Shown: positions 7,641-16,883, numbered from the stretch's first letter. The stretch is 20,489 bases of DNA from Mansonella perstans (GCA_037074765.1 JBAMDO010000435.1:1-20489); one strand, 5' to 3'. Notes: a model not told the origin generated them from the sequence alone. Translations and numbers: made by a program.

Positions 7641-8157
7641 GGTTTATGCTATCTGATCTAATTTTGGGTCGATTTTGTCAACTTCATGTATCATTTTTCA
7701 ATGACTTCTGGTTAGTTTGCATATTTGATAGTATAAGTTTTCACTGTAATCAGAGAAAAATTTTTTGGTTCATTTGTATAAACTGGAACTTGTATAAAAG
7801 TTCATGCACTACAGCAAAATTGCTTAGAACTTCAAACATTGAGCCACAAATAAGTTTTATAGTGTTTAAAAAATCTTATCAAATTTGAATTTAGATAATA
7901 AATTAAAAGTTTGATTTATGGAACTTTGTCAAAAATAGTAGAAAATATAACAGAATAATATGCTGCAAATAGTGAATTCGAATTTCAATTTTTGCATTCA
8001 AATTACACTAAGGAATCGATTATCATTTTGAGGTCAGCGAATTTTCACAAAATGGAAAGATCAGATCTACGATAAGTTGGTACAAATCAAAAAAAGAACA
8101 GATATCACTGGGCGAGGCTTTGTCGACAAATTTCATTGCTTATTTTTGACTTGCAGG
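7641..8157. other. Unassigned stretch, short frames on both strands (copy A; also about 19400-19918)
   Basis: A plus-strand frame (to 7888) and a 41-codon minus-strand frame (FEVLSNFAVVHELLYKFQFI) both stay open across 7750-7880. The one base difference between copies inside the overlap is silent in both, so neither can be preferred. The rest is AT-rich without coding signal. Confidence 0.35.
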
Positions 8158-8317
8158 TGGTCGGATTGGTCCTTCCATTTCTTCATACCTTGCGATCCTC
8201 TCACTAAGGTTCTTTTCTGCCTTCATATATCTAATGATCCTTTTGATCCTGACATTCCAGTACCTCCTTTGGACCTGGGTTATCTGGCATCCTATTCCGT
8301 TCACCCTCATTGGTAGA
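8158..8317 (-). pseudogene. Decayed collagen fragment on the minus strand (copy A)
   Basis: Read on the minus strand, 8267-8232 gives four perfect Gly-X-Y triplets (GGT GMS GSK GSL). On either side, triplet spacing continues with Arg or Asp in the Gly position (AGG, AGA, GAT from GGG, GGA, GGT), and there is a stop soon after. This is the signature of a collagen exon losing its glycine codons. The plus-strand frame over the same bases (8077-8316) is a shadow. The orientation is opposite to the mini-collagen 1.3 kb upstream, so it is a separate, inverted collagen copy. Confidence 0.6.
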
Positions 8318-8961
8318 GTACAAGTCTTATGAGAAATGCCAAATAATTAGAAGCATACCTTTAGTTTTTCTTTTCTATTTAAAAACAATCTTACTTGAAT
8401 TAACTTACTTGAGTCATGAAAGCAGCGCAAATGACCTGTAATAAAGTACTGAGAAGATTGTTATTGATAATCTGAAATTTTCTCAAATTGTTTTCCAGTT
8501 ATTTCTGGAGATCTTTCTTCAAATAAACCTTACGTAGATAGACCTTCCCCTTAATTTATCGCCTTAGTTAACATATGATAGTCGACTGGTCAGAATATGT
8601 CAATCCTACCTGAATATTACATGTGAGAAAAGATTTTATGAATTAAATTGAAATTTAATGGAAGGAATTTGGAAGAGAAATTTATTTACATTGGGAAGAA
8701 GGATATCTATATTAATCTTTCCGGATTACATGAAACAAAGGAATATTTCTTTGTGAAATAGATATGGATGCAGCAAAATGCAGTGTTAAGCGAATCACAG
8801 TATCTATGATCTTTCACAGATGATTTACAAGGGAGCGAAAGAAAGACTGGATCAAATGATAAAAGATTAATGGAGAATTCGAAAGATGGATGAAAGAACG
8901 GGTTTCGAGATTTCGGAAGACAAAAATGATTTAAGAATCTGATGGTGATGATATGTAAGAG
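8318..8961. other. AT-rich intergenic stretch spanning the end of copy A
   Basis: No gene was supported on either strand. Homology with copy B can be followed to about 8725, where the window's last bases match with a short deletion. Confidence 0.5.
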
Positions 8962-9005
8962 GTCACTTAGTCACAAGCGTAATGACCATCTCCGATCTTG
9001 TCAAC
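8962..9005 (-). pseudogene. Short terminal-exon-like piece ending GHYACD-stop
   Basis: On the minus strand, just inside a TTCACTAG acceptor-like site, the frame reads IVDKIGDGHYACD and a stop (8969-8967). It is an inverted paralog of the block at 7252-7297. Here the frame is unbroken. It may be the last exon of a small protein gene, but no upstream exon was found. Confidence 0.35.
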
Positions 9006-9009
9006 AATT

Positions 9010-9660
9010 CTAGTGAATTAAGCAATTTAAAGAAAATTGGAACAATTGAAAATTGTAAATTAGAACGAAAAAAACAACTAACTGAAAGAAAAGGGTAAAA
9101 GATAATAAGAATCGAAAACTGAATTTAATAAATTGCATTATAAATCGACCGATCAATGAGCTGACGTTTTAATTAACATGTACTAATGCAATTAGTAATT
9201 TCGTGAAAAAATCACGAGATGAAAAATCACTTCGTGTAACTATAAGGTGGTTGTAAGGCAATGAATAATGTGTGAATACAAATGTTAATTAAATGTTTCG
9301 GCTAAATTTTTTGCGAAAATTCATGAAGTATAATTAATTGAATAGCAAATAACTGGCATCGATCAGTTTCCCAATCGAAACTAAGAAACCGTCATTCCAA
9401 TCAACTTCCGGATATCAACCGTTATTCTTCTATCATTTGAAATAAAAGTTTTTGCATAGATTCCAGAAAATGATTTTTCAGTTTTGAGCAATCAATTATC
9501 ATTAAAAAGTAGAAATGAGACGGAGAAGCTCTATTTCGTAAAAAATCTCTGTTAGAGAATAATCATAAATCCTAAATATTTCTTTACCGACTTTCCTTTA
9601 TTTTCCAACTTTTGAAAATTTGGTTGAAAATTTGAGAGTTTAGTGAAGTTTCAGTCAAAT
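9010..9660. other. AT-rich stretch without a supported gene
   Basis: Only short frames were seen. A minus-strand piece around 9360-9430 (ITVDIRKLIGMTVS-stop) has protein-like composition, but nothing else supports it. Confidence 0.45.
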
Positions 9661-9906
9661 ATAAGAACCTCAAATATACAATAAACTAAATATTAACCCT
9701 CATATTCACTCCAAAAATCGCCAATAATCAATTGATATGCCATAAGATTGAGTATGATATCAATTAAAGTTAAGTATTTTAATACGAAAAAAATTAAAAA
9801 CAAGAAATAAAACACCAATAAAAACATGTATACCATGAAGTCCAGTTCCAATATAAAAAACATTACCATAAAGACTATCACTTATAACAAAACAATTATT
9901 ATTTTT
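9661..9906 (-). pseudogene. cox3: Mitochondrial cox3 fragment inserted in nuclear DNA (NUMT)
   Basis: On the minus strand one frame of 82 codons reads as the C-terminal part of cytochrome c oxidase subunit III. It holds the YGNVFYIGTGLHG motif (about 9870-9832) with the family's GTGLHG, a hydrophobic helix, and a YWRFLEWMWG segment (9726-9697) where the family has YWHFVDVVW, then a YIWGSY end. Four TGA codons (9762, 9708, 9702, 9672, numbered by first base) fall where Trp is expected, so the frame works only with the invertebrate mitochondrial code. The T-rich coding strand is typical of nematode mtDNA. The family's His is Arg here, perhaps decay. With nuclear intron-bearing relics on both sides this is a transferred copy, not part of a mitochondrial genome. 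Confidence 0.85.
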
Positions 9907-10410
9907 CACACAGTCAATTTCAGATTGTCAGCATCAAGGTACCTTTTTCAGCACTAATTCTTTCCGTGGATAAAATCGACAGCTTAGCCTCAAGTCTTTT
10001 GCAGACGTTATAGAGCCAAGTAGCAGTCTTATTCATACTAAGCTTGCAGCAGTTGTGCTTCCTATATAAGATAGAAATCAAATGGATCACCTATGTTAGT
10101 TTCTGTTTCAATGATTCAACTAACCTAACAGATTATTTTTACTCAGAAATTCAAAGCCTGAAAGGATGTATTTCGTTATTGGCAAGCTTTATTTTTAAAA
10201 CTGCACACTACAGATGAAAGCAACGCAAGGACTGCCACAGCAAGACGGAAAAGATGAACCTGAAGGAAAGCTAGGAATGATGGCGAAAGATCGTACGCAA
10301 AAAGAACGAGGATTGCCAGGACCAGGGATCAACAGGTTCTTAGCGGTCAGTAAAATTAAAAGGTCCGAGAAGACTTCAAGGATTAATAGATTCTCAGCAA
10401 TTCTCATAAG
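9907..10410 (+). pseudogene. Third collagen copy, dead: start codon lost and glycines replaced
   Basis: A TTTCAG acceptor (ending 9923) is followed by ATTGTCAGCATCA, nearly identical to the mini-collagen leader, but the start is AGG (9937-9939). The signal-peptide exon behind it is scrambled, with stops. Exon 2 follows a CTACAG acceptor at 10214 and is open. It keeps three-residue spacing: seven Gly positions remain (for example GLP, GKD, GKL, GMM), while about fourteen are now Ala, Arg, Lys, Glu or Gln. After 10334 every triplet (RFL AVS KIK RSE KTS RIN RFS) has lost its Gly. The open frame continues past 10410 without meaning. Such a protein could not form a triple helix. Confidence 0.7.
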
Positions 10411-10628
10411 TATTATTTGTTCTGTTTATTTTTTTTGTTTGCACCTCTTTCCATTAAGTTGCGAAATCCCTAGACTTGATATCGTGAATGGAATTTGCCT
10501 ATGTAAGCTGGAATTTAAATTTTGGATTTTTTGAATCAAATCTTGCAATATTTTCAAAAAGTATTTTTATTACTTTTGCTGTCAATTGTCGGAACAACCG
10601 AATACCGGAAAATTTAATTGAATCGATT
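10411..10628. other. Short AT-rich stretch between the dead collagen and a small ORF
   Basis: No gene was supported. The dead collagen frame merely stays open to 10534. Confidence 0.4.
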
Positions 10629-10769
10629 ATGTTAAGTGTCGACTACAGCGAGGATATATTGGATACAACTAAACTGCTCGTGTTAATTGTCATCTTTGCG
10701 ATTACAATGCCTAATGCAATGGGAAGAAACAAAATAAAATCTGATCCTGTACAATTGCAAAATGAATAG
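10629..10769 (+). CDS. Small 46-residue ORF with a hydrophobic segment, unrecognised
   Basis: ATG at 10629, TAA at 10767-10769. An acidic start (MLSVDYSEDILDTT) is followed by a hydrophobic run (LLVLIVIFAI), a possible cleavage region (MPNAMG) and a polar tail. The hydrophobic run and the N..M spacing after it loosely resemble the exon at 784-1017, so it may be a relic of the same N-terminal exon from another gene copy. That comparison is weak. It could also be a stand-alone signal-peptide-like ORF. Confidence 0.25.
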   Translation: MLSVDYSEDILDTTKLLVLIVIFAITMPNAMGRNKIKSDPVQLQNE

Positions 10770-11216
10770 TTATTAAGGATATTTTCAGACAAATGATTCT
10801 CACACAAAGGTTGTTTCGTTGTGTGTATGAAGTGATGATTCGTTTATCATTGTGTGACTATGTTCCAAGATTCTTTGTTTAAAGATTATGATTACATGCT
10901 ATGTATTGTGCTTTTCAAAACACGCTCATCTTTATAAAGGATTTCCCTTTTTTACGAGCTTCAGTTCTTTTTAACTCAGCTCATGACGACTAGCTTTTCT
11001 CGGCCTCCGATCTTCAGTTACTATTTATGTACGCTATCAATCCCCTCAATCCTCCCACCACTACCATTTTTAATCTATTCACACCAACGATTGGTTATAT
11101 TCTCCTTATTATCACGCTTTTATTATATTAATAATTTTACCATTAAATTTGCGTTATTGATGCTTTGTGTATAATTGTCATGTAACTTTCGCGTTATCCA
11201 ATTCTTCTTATAAAAG
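10770..11216. other. AT-rich stretch without a supported gene
   Basis: The frame at 10983-11174 is Ser/Pro/Leu/Phe-rich with no support. Nothing else was recognised. Confidence 0.45.
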
Positions 11217-11275
11217 GTTTAATTACCCAAGTTTGAGATTCGACTGTGCACGAGGCAAAACTTCCCCGACATCAA
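11217..11275 (+). mobile_element. Fragment related to the BEL/Pao LTR-like end, inverted
   Basis: The bases ACCCAAGTTTGAGATTCGAC and a following run up to TTCCCCGACATCA match, with several changes, the reverse complement of 1466-1413 in the LTR-like region (also about 13371-13325). It is a short piece, perhaps a remnant of a solo LTR or a shared simple motif. It has opposite orientation relative to the fragments in copies A and B. Confidence 0.45.
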
Positions 11276-11578
11276 TAGAACTTTTTGAAATTTGGCTAAC
11301 TCTCAAATTGAATGAAGGATAAAGCAATATATTTTAATGAATTTTTACCTCCTGACTGAACGGATTAATTCCGCACTGAACGTGTAGCTATTCCTGGGTA
11401 TGTCATGTAAAAGAATAGTCAAAATAAAGTGCTTTGCGTAAATTTGAACATTAAAATTTCAAAGCACGAAAATTTTTTCCTATAAGGACTTAATATTTTT
11501 ATAAATTTCAGTCCAATAGCATAATTATTCTTTTATTCACCGAGAAATCCTCAAGTAAAATTATCAAAATCACAAAAT
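11276..11578. other. AT-rich stretch; contains the 3' flank of the minus-strand terminal exon
   Basis: No gene was seen. On the minus strand an AATAAA signal lies at 11537-11532, about 42 bases after the stop of the exon at 11579-11668. Confidence 0.5.
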
Positions 11579-11668
11579 TTACAATCTGATCAACGACTCC
11601 ACGATTCGTCTCAATTTACGCTCTGGTGTGGTGGTGGTTGAACCACCTGATCGATCAATACGATATAT
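11579..11668 (-). CDS. Terminal exon of an unknown minus-strand gene
   Basis: A near-perfect acceptor (TTTTTTCTTTCAG, ending at 11669 on the minus strand) opens a 90-base exon in phase 0 with 29 residues and TAA (11581-11579). It begins IYRIDRSGGSTTTTPERKL and ends in a basic/hydrophobic helix (RRIVESLIRL). An AATAAA follows 42 bases after the stop. Codon use and composition look like a real protein end. The upstream exons should lie at higher coordinates, possibly in copy B, but none could be joined in phase. This part of the repeat unit is not covered by copy A within the window. Family unknown. Confidence 0.5.
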   Translation of the reverse strand: MYRIDRSGGSTTTTPERKLRRIVESLIRL

Positions 11669-11897
11669 CTGAAAGAAAAAATCATCTGAACTTAATATTC
11701 AACTTTAAAATGAAGCTGAACTAACCTAACTCTGTTCTTTTTTTAATGCTTTGATAAAGATTCTTCTTCATTACTTTAAAGTTTGATTATTTTTTAAGTC
11801 AAACTTTTTAAAGTCTGATTTAATTTGCAACTTATGGACCATACAAATGATATAACTCATAATTATGCATTACCAAAATAAAAAAGGGAATAATAGA
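11669..11897. other. AT-rich stretch left of copy B
   Basis: No gene was seen. It is probably intron of the minus-strand gene, judged only from the acceptor at its left end. Its copy A equivalent, if any, lies outside the window. Confidence 0.4.
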
Positions 11898-11983
11898 CTT
11901 CCGCTCAAATTTTATATGGTCTATAAATTACTAAATTTAGCAGAAATACCGGATAGTTTACGAAAAGTTTGAAAAGTTTAACT

Positions 11984-12085
11984 CTATTTCCTCGAACGGC
12001 AAAAACATGTCTGGGACAACCCGTCCAGTCTGAATTTGTTCCATCTCAGAAGAGCACAACTGACTATCGCTTGGTCCTCGGACAT
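11984..12085 (-). CDS. Conserved 33-codon minus-strand frame, possible first exon (copy B)
   Basis: This is the copy B counterpart of the frame at 75-176, with the same length, start, stop and upstream TTTAG acceptor. The single base difference is synonymous. It lies upstream, on the minus strand, of the terminal exon at 11579-11668. The two could belong to one gene, but a direct splice between them did not keep the frame with any good donor, so at least one more exon would be needed. Confidence 0.3.
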   Translation of the reverse strand: MSEDQAIVSCALLRWNKFRLDGLSQTCFCRSRK

Positions 12086-12689
12086 TTATCTAAATTTTGA
12101 AACAAAAAAATTAATGCTCAGTTTAACCAATAGGATTTATTTATATTTGATACTTATAATTCATTTATGAAAATTATTTTATACCTACAGTGATAACAAA
12201 GTACAATTTAATGATTGAAAATATTGCTCTTTCATGCTGTGAATTGTCATATGGGGAATGTCTGCTTCCCGATTGATGTAAAGTTAAGAAAAACAGTTAC
12301 ATTCAATAATTTACTGTTTTTTTAAATTAACCATAAAATATTTGTAATTAAGTTAAAATTGAAAAGGATTTTTCCAAGCATTTCGATATGTCAAAAGACA
12401 AAAATGTTGTAGTATAAGAAATTTGAAATGTTGCAATTTTCAAAAAGTAATTTAAGACTTGCAAGTTAATAATTCATTGAAATCGGCAAGTACAATCTGA
12501 ATGAAATTTCCGAAAACATAAAATGTTAGAAATTTTTGTCGCAATTTTTTCTTAAAAAAAGAAAATGAAATTGATAAATATTGAAATAACAACGTTCTCT
12601 TTATTAAAACTTTCCTGCAATTTCATCGGTCATTCAAAGTTTTTTTGAATTTATTTTTTAAATAAATGATTCAATGATTCAATTTTTAG

Positions 12690-12923
12690 ACGCAATTATG
12701 TATCCGAGCAAGACGCTGCATTTGTATTTCCATTAGTTGTGGCTGTTTTCAACCATCTCGTCCGGTCTACTGGCAACCATTATCATCTTCGTATCGGCAA
12801 CAACCAGAAACAGCGTCATGCGTTACAAACTGTGTCCGGAATTGTATGCAAAATCAACAAAATGCTTGCCAACAATCATGCCAGAATTCATGGTTTGCTT
12901 AATAATATTTTTATTAAATTTCA
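12690..12923 (+). pseudogene. Exon with a hydrophobic segment, cuticle-collagen N-terminus-like, stop-bearing (copy B)
   Basis: This is the copy B counterpart of 784-1017, with acceptor TTTTTAG at 12684-12689 and donor GTAAGT at 12924. The frame opened by the ATG at 12698 meets a TAG at 12734-12736, so the simple reading is dead in this copy. Downstream, the hydrophobic segment is preserved and the T and C codon differences are synonymous. As in copy A, the N-terminal half reads better in a different frame, so an ancestral frameshift is the most economical explanation. Confidence 0.4.
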
Positions 12924-13284
12924 GTAAGTTCAGAATAGAGTAACTCTCAATTAGATTTTATAATTATTAAATTATATTATTAAAAAAAAATATGAATAAT
13001 TTCGTATAGAAAAAAAAATTCCTCGTATTATTTACAAAAAAAGTCTTTTTTCTTGTTTCGTTTTCCCTCATTTCCATTCATTCTGCTAGAAATGCAGAAT
13101 AATAATTTTCAAAAAATTAATTACTGAACTGGAAAAAAGATTTTGACGATTGAAATTTAAATTTGACAAAATGAAAAAAATATCATTTAAATAAGGTTAC
13201 AATTTAACTAAATGAATAAAATGAACAATATATTACAAAATAAATACTGAGTTTCTGATTTTACAAGTACTGATATCAGCATAT

Positions 13285-13863
13285 TCTTTCAATATCTCAC
13301 TCATTATTACTAAGAGATTTCGTAGTGTCGGGAAACCTTTTTTGTGTTGGTACAATCGAGTCTCAAACTTGGGTTGAGTATAGTTGATGGGCTGGTTGGT
13401 TGGTTGATTGGTTGGTTGATTGATTGAGTTGAGCTGTGTTGAGTCGAGTTGTGTGAGCACCTCAAACTTGGGTAATTAAACCCTTTATTATCAAACTTTA
13501 AACCGCTCGTTAAACAAATGCAGGAAGAAAATGTATAAGCGAATGAGGACACAAGTGAGTAAATAAACGAAGAACAAAAAAAGAATGAATAAAATGGATG
13601 AATACCAGCGTCGGAGAATTGACAGATTATATATCGTAGTAAAAGAGGAGGGACTAAGCTTAATAGAAAGGTAATAAGGTCACAATGATAAAGGAGGGGA
13701 TTAATTACGGTTCACTGTAGAGAAGTTACAACAGCGGCATCTTTGATGTGATACGGTAACAGAATGTGATTTACATAGGCAAAAATGTCACAAAAATGTT
13801 ACAAGAAAGTTACTAATTTACACTAAGAGCAAAATCACTTTCCTGTATTCGGTTCTTCTGACA
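13285..13863 (-). mobile_element. LTR-like 3' end of the BEL/Pao element (copy B)
   Basis: This is the copy B counterpart of 1390-1967, with TGTC start at 13863, TATATAA at 13633-13627, and the same TTGG/TTGA repeat at about 13387-13445. It lacks a 15-base unit (TAAGTCAAACTTGGG) that is doubled in copy A. The shared structure shows that the element was already cut down before the duplication. Confidence 0.45.
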
Positions 13864-15700
13864 CTCCCGACTGACGCGATTTCTTGGCGCTCCTAGTTCA
13901 TTGCGCAACGGGTTCTTCTTGGTTGCTCTCGTGCATTGATTCCTCTAACAGTGGGGATCGATTTCTTGAGTTGGAGACGTCGTCAACTTCCAGCGGACAC
14001 AAAACATTTATTGGTCTGATGAGAACTTTTCTATGTGGCATTTCTATGATGACACTTCTAGCCTTCCCATTCTTACCTTTCTTTATTTCCTTGATCCTAG
14101 CTAATTTCCACATACCACGAGGAACATCAGGTTCGTTAACCAGCACAATCTCTTCCTCGCGTGGTATTCTGGTTTTCACATTTCTAGGGGATGCATGATG
14201 CCTTTGAGTTCTCTCTCTGAGACTGGTTAAATATTCATTTTTTCAGGTCTCTCAATGTGTTCAAGACCTTGAGTGTATTCGACCAATATCTAACAAGTTT
14301 TTCCTTGTTACTGAGTTTATGAGGAATAATTTCTTCTTGATTATCAACGTGGTGAGCAGTGTAACAAGCAAGGGATTGGGGGAGATAAAATCAATCGGAC
14401 GTGTAATTACGTAATCATCGCAATTTACGTTAGTGGTCGAGTATTGAGTATTCCCTCGACTTCTGTTATCAGAGTTATTAATTCTCTCTCCAATAACAGC
14501 CTTCTGCCGATAGCTCTCTTCATAGCCTTTTTCGTTAAGCCAGTGAGCCTTTCGTACAGTCCTCCGCTCCAAGGAGCTCTTGGTACAGCATTTTCCCAAA
14601 TCATCCCTTTTTTGGCAAGGAAGTCTGTTAACTTGAAGTCCTGCACCTTCATAGTTCTGAAGACTAGTTGGAATTGACTTGCATTGCCATTCAAGACAGA
14701 CTCTGGACAACCTCGTCGCGCGATAAATCTTCTAAAGATGTGCAGAAAACATTCGGCGGATAGGTTGTCAGCTAGTTCCAAATGAACAGCTCTGATTGTG
14801 AAACACGTGAACAGAGCTACCCATCGTTTGGTTATCCCACTCTCATTTCTAACAGATGGGGGACCGAAGTAGTTAGACCTACATGTGCGAAGGTTCTAGA
14901 CCGAGTGACTCGTTCTTCTGGGAGTTGGGCATTACCGGAAGCTTGAACGGTTTGTAGTCCACGTTTAAAAGCTTATACTTATTTAGGATTCGTTTGACTT
15001 CACTCCTGCCTTTAGGTACCCAAAAGTTACGTCGCATTTCTGCTAGCTTGTGAGCGACTCCAGCATGGAGTAAGTCTTCGTGATTTTGTTGTATGAGACT
15101 CGTATGGATTGTTTGGAAGATAAATCGGGCGTTTGCTGCCCTTTCTAATTCTGAGTTCTCCAATCGACTCAGGGACCTCCATAATTCTTATCATTGCGAC
15201 AAATTCCATTTTTCTTTTTTTGCATGATTCTTCCTTCGCTTTTTATTAATATTCTGCCACTTGTAATCTTCGTGTGAATCTTTCTTTCTCAGTCGATAGT
15301 GTCTGTAACCATTGAAATTTTCCTTTCGTTGTTATTTTAATGAATTTGAGGACTCGCACAGTTGTCCGTAATAATTTTAGCCATTTGCTAAAACGACTGC
15401 CGTCTATAAGTTTAAAATCTCGTTGATATAAGTTGTAACCTTTGCGACGGTTGTTTCATCCGCTTCTTCTCCGGTTTCTTCTTTGAAATTAAATTCCCAT
15501 TGTGGCCAGCTTGATTCGTTTTCTTTTACCATGAGGTTACCATACCACCATGGCTCGTATTTCCCCAATTTTCGCGGAGATATTCCCTTGGTTGCAATAT
15601 CCACGGGATCATGTTCCTTGGAATGTATCGGAACTGAAATTTTGCCTTCCGTATTTCTCCTACACGGTTTTGTACGAATCGCAGTAGGAGTTTGATGGCA
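13864..15700 (-). mobile_element. Decayed BEL/Pao retrotransposon pol fragment, integrase end (copy B)
   Basis: This is the same 5'-truncated BEL/Pao fragment as at 1968-3862, eroded differently. Recognisable pieces on the minus strand are the WWYG/ENESSWPQWEF linker (about 15604-15404), the zinc-finger region (about 15163-14950), the core with the SQFQLVF and GLYERL stretches (about 14781-14425), and the C-terminal domain (14179-13898). A deletion-rich stretch around 15100-15350 and further small indels break the frame more often than in copy A. In this copy the linker is better preserved, while the zinc-finger/core junction is worse. No function is expected. Confidence 0.85.
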
Positions 15701-15735
15701 GTATTAAATATTACTTTTCTTTTTTTCATTTTCAG

Positions 15736-16088
15736 ATCAACCAGTCGATCAATCGGACCATCCTGTTTGTATACACGTCAGGAAAATTGCGCTTAATCTC
15801 CAGCTAATGCCGCTGCAACCGATTCCATTCAGCAACCACAAACAGAATCAGAAATTCATTGCACCAACTTTTGCACCAACTTTGGATGATTCTATGAATT
15901 TCTCTCTCTTCAAAACATTCCTTCTTTGTTCACCACCCTATTATCATCATTCACAGTTCAATGGATCTCAGGTTATGAGCTGTCTTTCACGAAGAACCGT
16001 CCGATGTAACTGTCCATCTAGTTGTGTAACATGCTTTTCAACTAATCCTCACATTCGCCCAAAGCAATGCTGCAGGCGACGACGATAA
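15736..16088 (+). pseudogene. Cys-rich secreted-type protein exon (copy B)
   Basis: This is the copy B counterpart of 3895-4229, after the acceptor CATTTTCAG ending at 15735. One base is missing in the CxxxC block and one Cys codon has become Arg, so that motif is destroyed here. The downstream part is better than in copy A: one frame (from an ATG at 15807) is open to TAA 16086-16088. It carries CNCPSSCVTC and ends in KQCCRRRR, so nine cysteines can be read. The first third of that frame does not match the reading preserved in copy A, which implies compensating indels. It is possibly still translatable but not the ancestral protein. Confidence 0.4.
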
Positions 16089-16578
16089 CCAAATGAAATA
16101 ATTATTCACGTCTCAATGTTCTTGATAGTTTGAAATTTATCAGTTTTATTTTCTAGAATTTCTTTGAAATTTTTGAAAATTTTTTTTTTGATTTACGAAA
16201 AAAAATCTTATATTTCTATTATTTTTGCATGCATTGATGATACTCGTGCTGAAAATTTTTCCACCGATCAACTACTGCCTTCTCTGAATGAAATATGAAT
16301 TTTTTTAATTTTTTGTAAAACTTCGTATTTTATCAAATAAAAAAAAAAAATTGCAAACTTTCTAGCATACGAGCAAAAACATATGTGATTTTATTGTTAC
16401 GAAGTTATAGAATGACGTAAATTATAAGTTGCGCAAAAACTTTTGCAATGTACAAAATCTTAGGTAAAAATGGCTATTTATTAAATCATATAAGAAAAAT
16501 TTGAGTAAATTTTACAACAGGGGTGTAGAGAACAAAAGCAAACAATATTTGATGTGTAATTGATGAAATTTACTTCAT

Positions 16579-16737
16579 CTATCGATCAAAATGCTTTTGT
16601 TGAAATTTTGGGAAAGTATCCATTCGAAAAAAATCAGCGATTAATTCATTAATCAGTTTGCTAGAATTTCTGTCAACCAATTGAATCGTCATGCTTGAGG
16701 CATAAGCATGTTGTCTTTTCCGTCTGATATAATCCAT
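16579..16737 (-). CDS. Unrecognised 52-residue minus-strand frame (copy B)
   Basis: This is the copy B counterpart of 4705-4863, with the same length, start and stop. It differs by one synonymous change and one final-residue change (Gln to Arg). The neighbouring exon upstream on the minus strand is broken in this copy, so if the two belong together only copy A retains the pair. Confidence 0.35.
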   Translation of the reverse strand: MDYIRRKRQHAYASSMTIQLVDRNSSKLINELIADFFRMDTFPKFQQKHFDR

Positions 16738-16883
16738 TGTGCGAAACTTCTTAAAGACTTACTTGGAATGGGTTCCCAACGGAAACAGTCAATAGAAAAA
16801 TACTAAAGAAATGCACTTAAGTGCTTGAAATTTTTCAAGTCTCAGAAAATGTTCGTAATATTCATCTTTCTGTGTTTTATAAA

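Larger units (their letters stand above)
1..8730. repeat. Copy A of a long direct duplication (left arm)
   Basis: This segment is matched base for base, with scattered substitutions and small indels, by 11898-20489. Anchors: the bases at 32 match 11941, the mini-collagen start at 6478 matches 18252, and the block at 8701 matches 20462. The offset shrinks from about 11909 to 11761, so copy B has lost about 150 bases net. The left limit is unknown because the window starts inside the repeat. The right limit is about 8725, where copy B runs off the window. All internal features, including the BEL/Pao remnant, are shared, so the duplication came after that insertion. An assembly artefact from two haplotypes cannot be excluded from sequence alone. 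Confidence 0.95.

Noticed and set aside
8077..8316. Plus-strand frame ending HPHW (also 19835-20077)
   Set aside because: It overlaps the decayed collagen on the other strand, whose triplet pattern is the better explanation.
9693..9881. Standard-code minus-strand ORF of 62 residues
   Set aside because: It is an out-of-frame reading of the mitochondrial cox3 fragment.
10983..11174. Ser/Pro/Leu/Phe-rich open frame
   Set aside because: There is no homology, splice signal or second copy in the window to support it.
11630..11648. Near-perfect palindrome GGTGGTTGAACCACC as a possible operator or terminator
   Set aside because: It lies inside the coding part of the terminal exon, where Gly-Gly and Thr codons explain it.
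13884..14198. Plus-strand open frame over the retroelement C-terminal domain
   Set aside because: It is antisense to the recognisable minus-strand integrase end and is not a gene.
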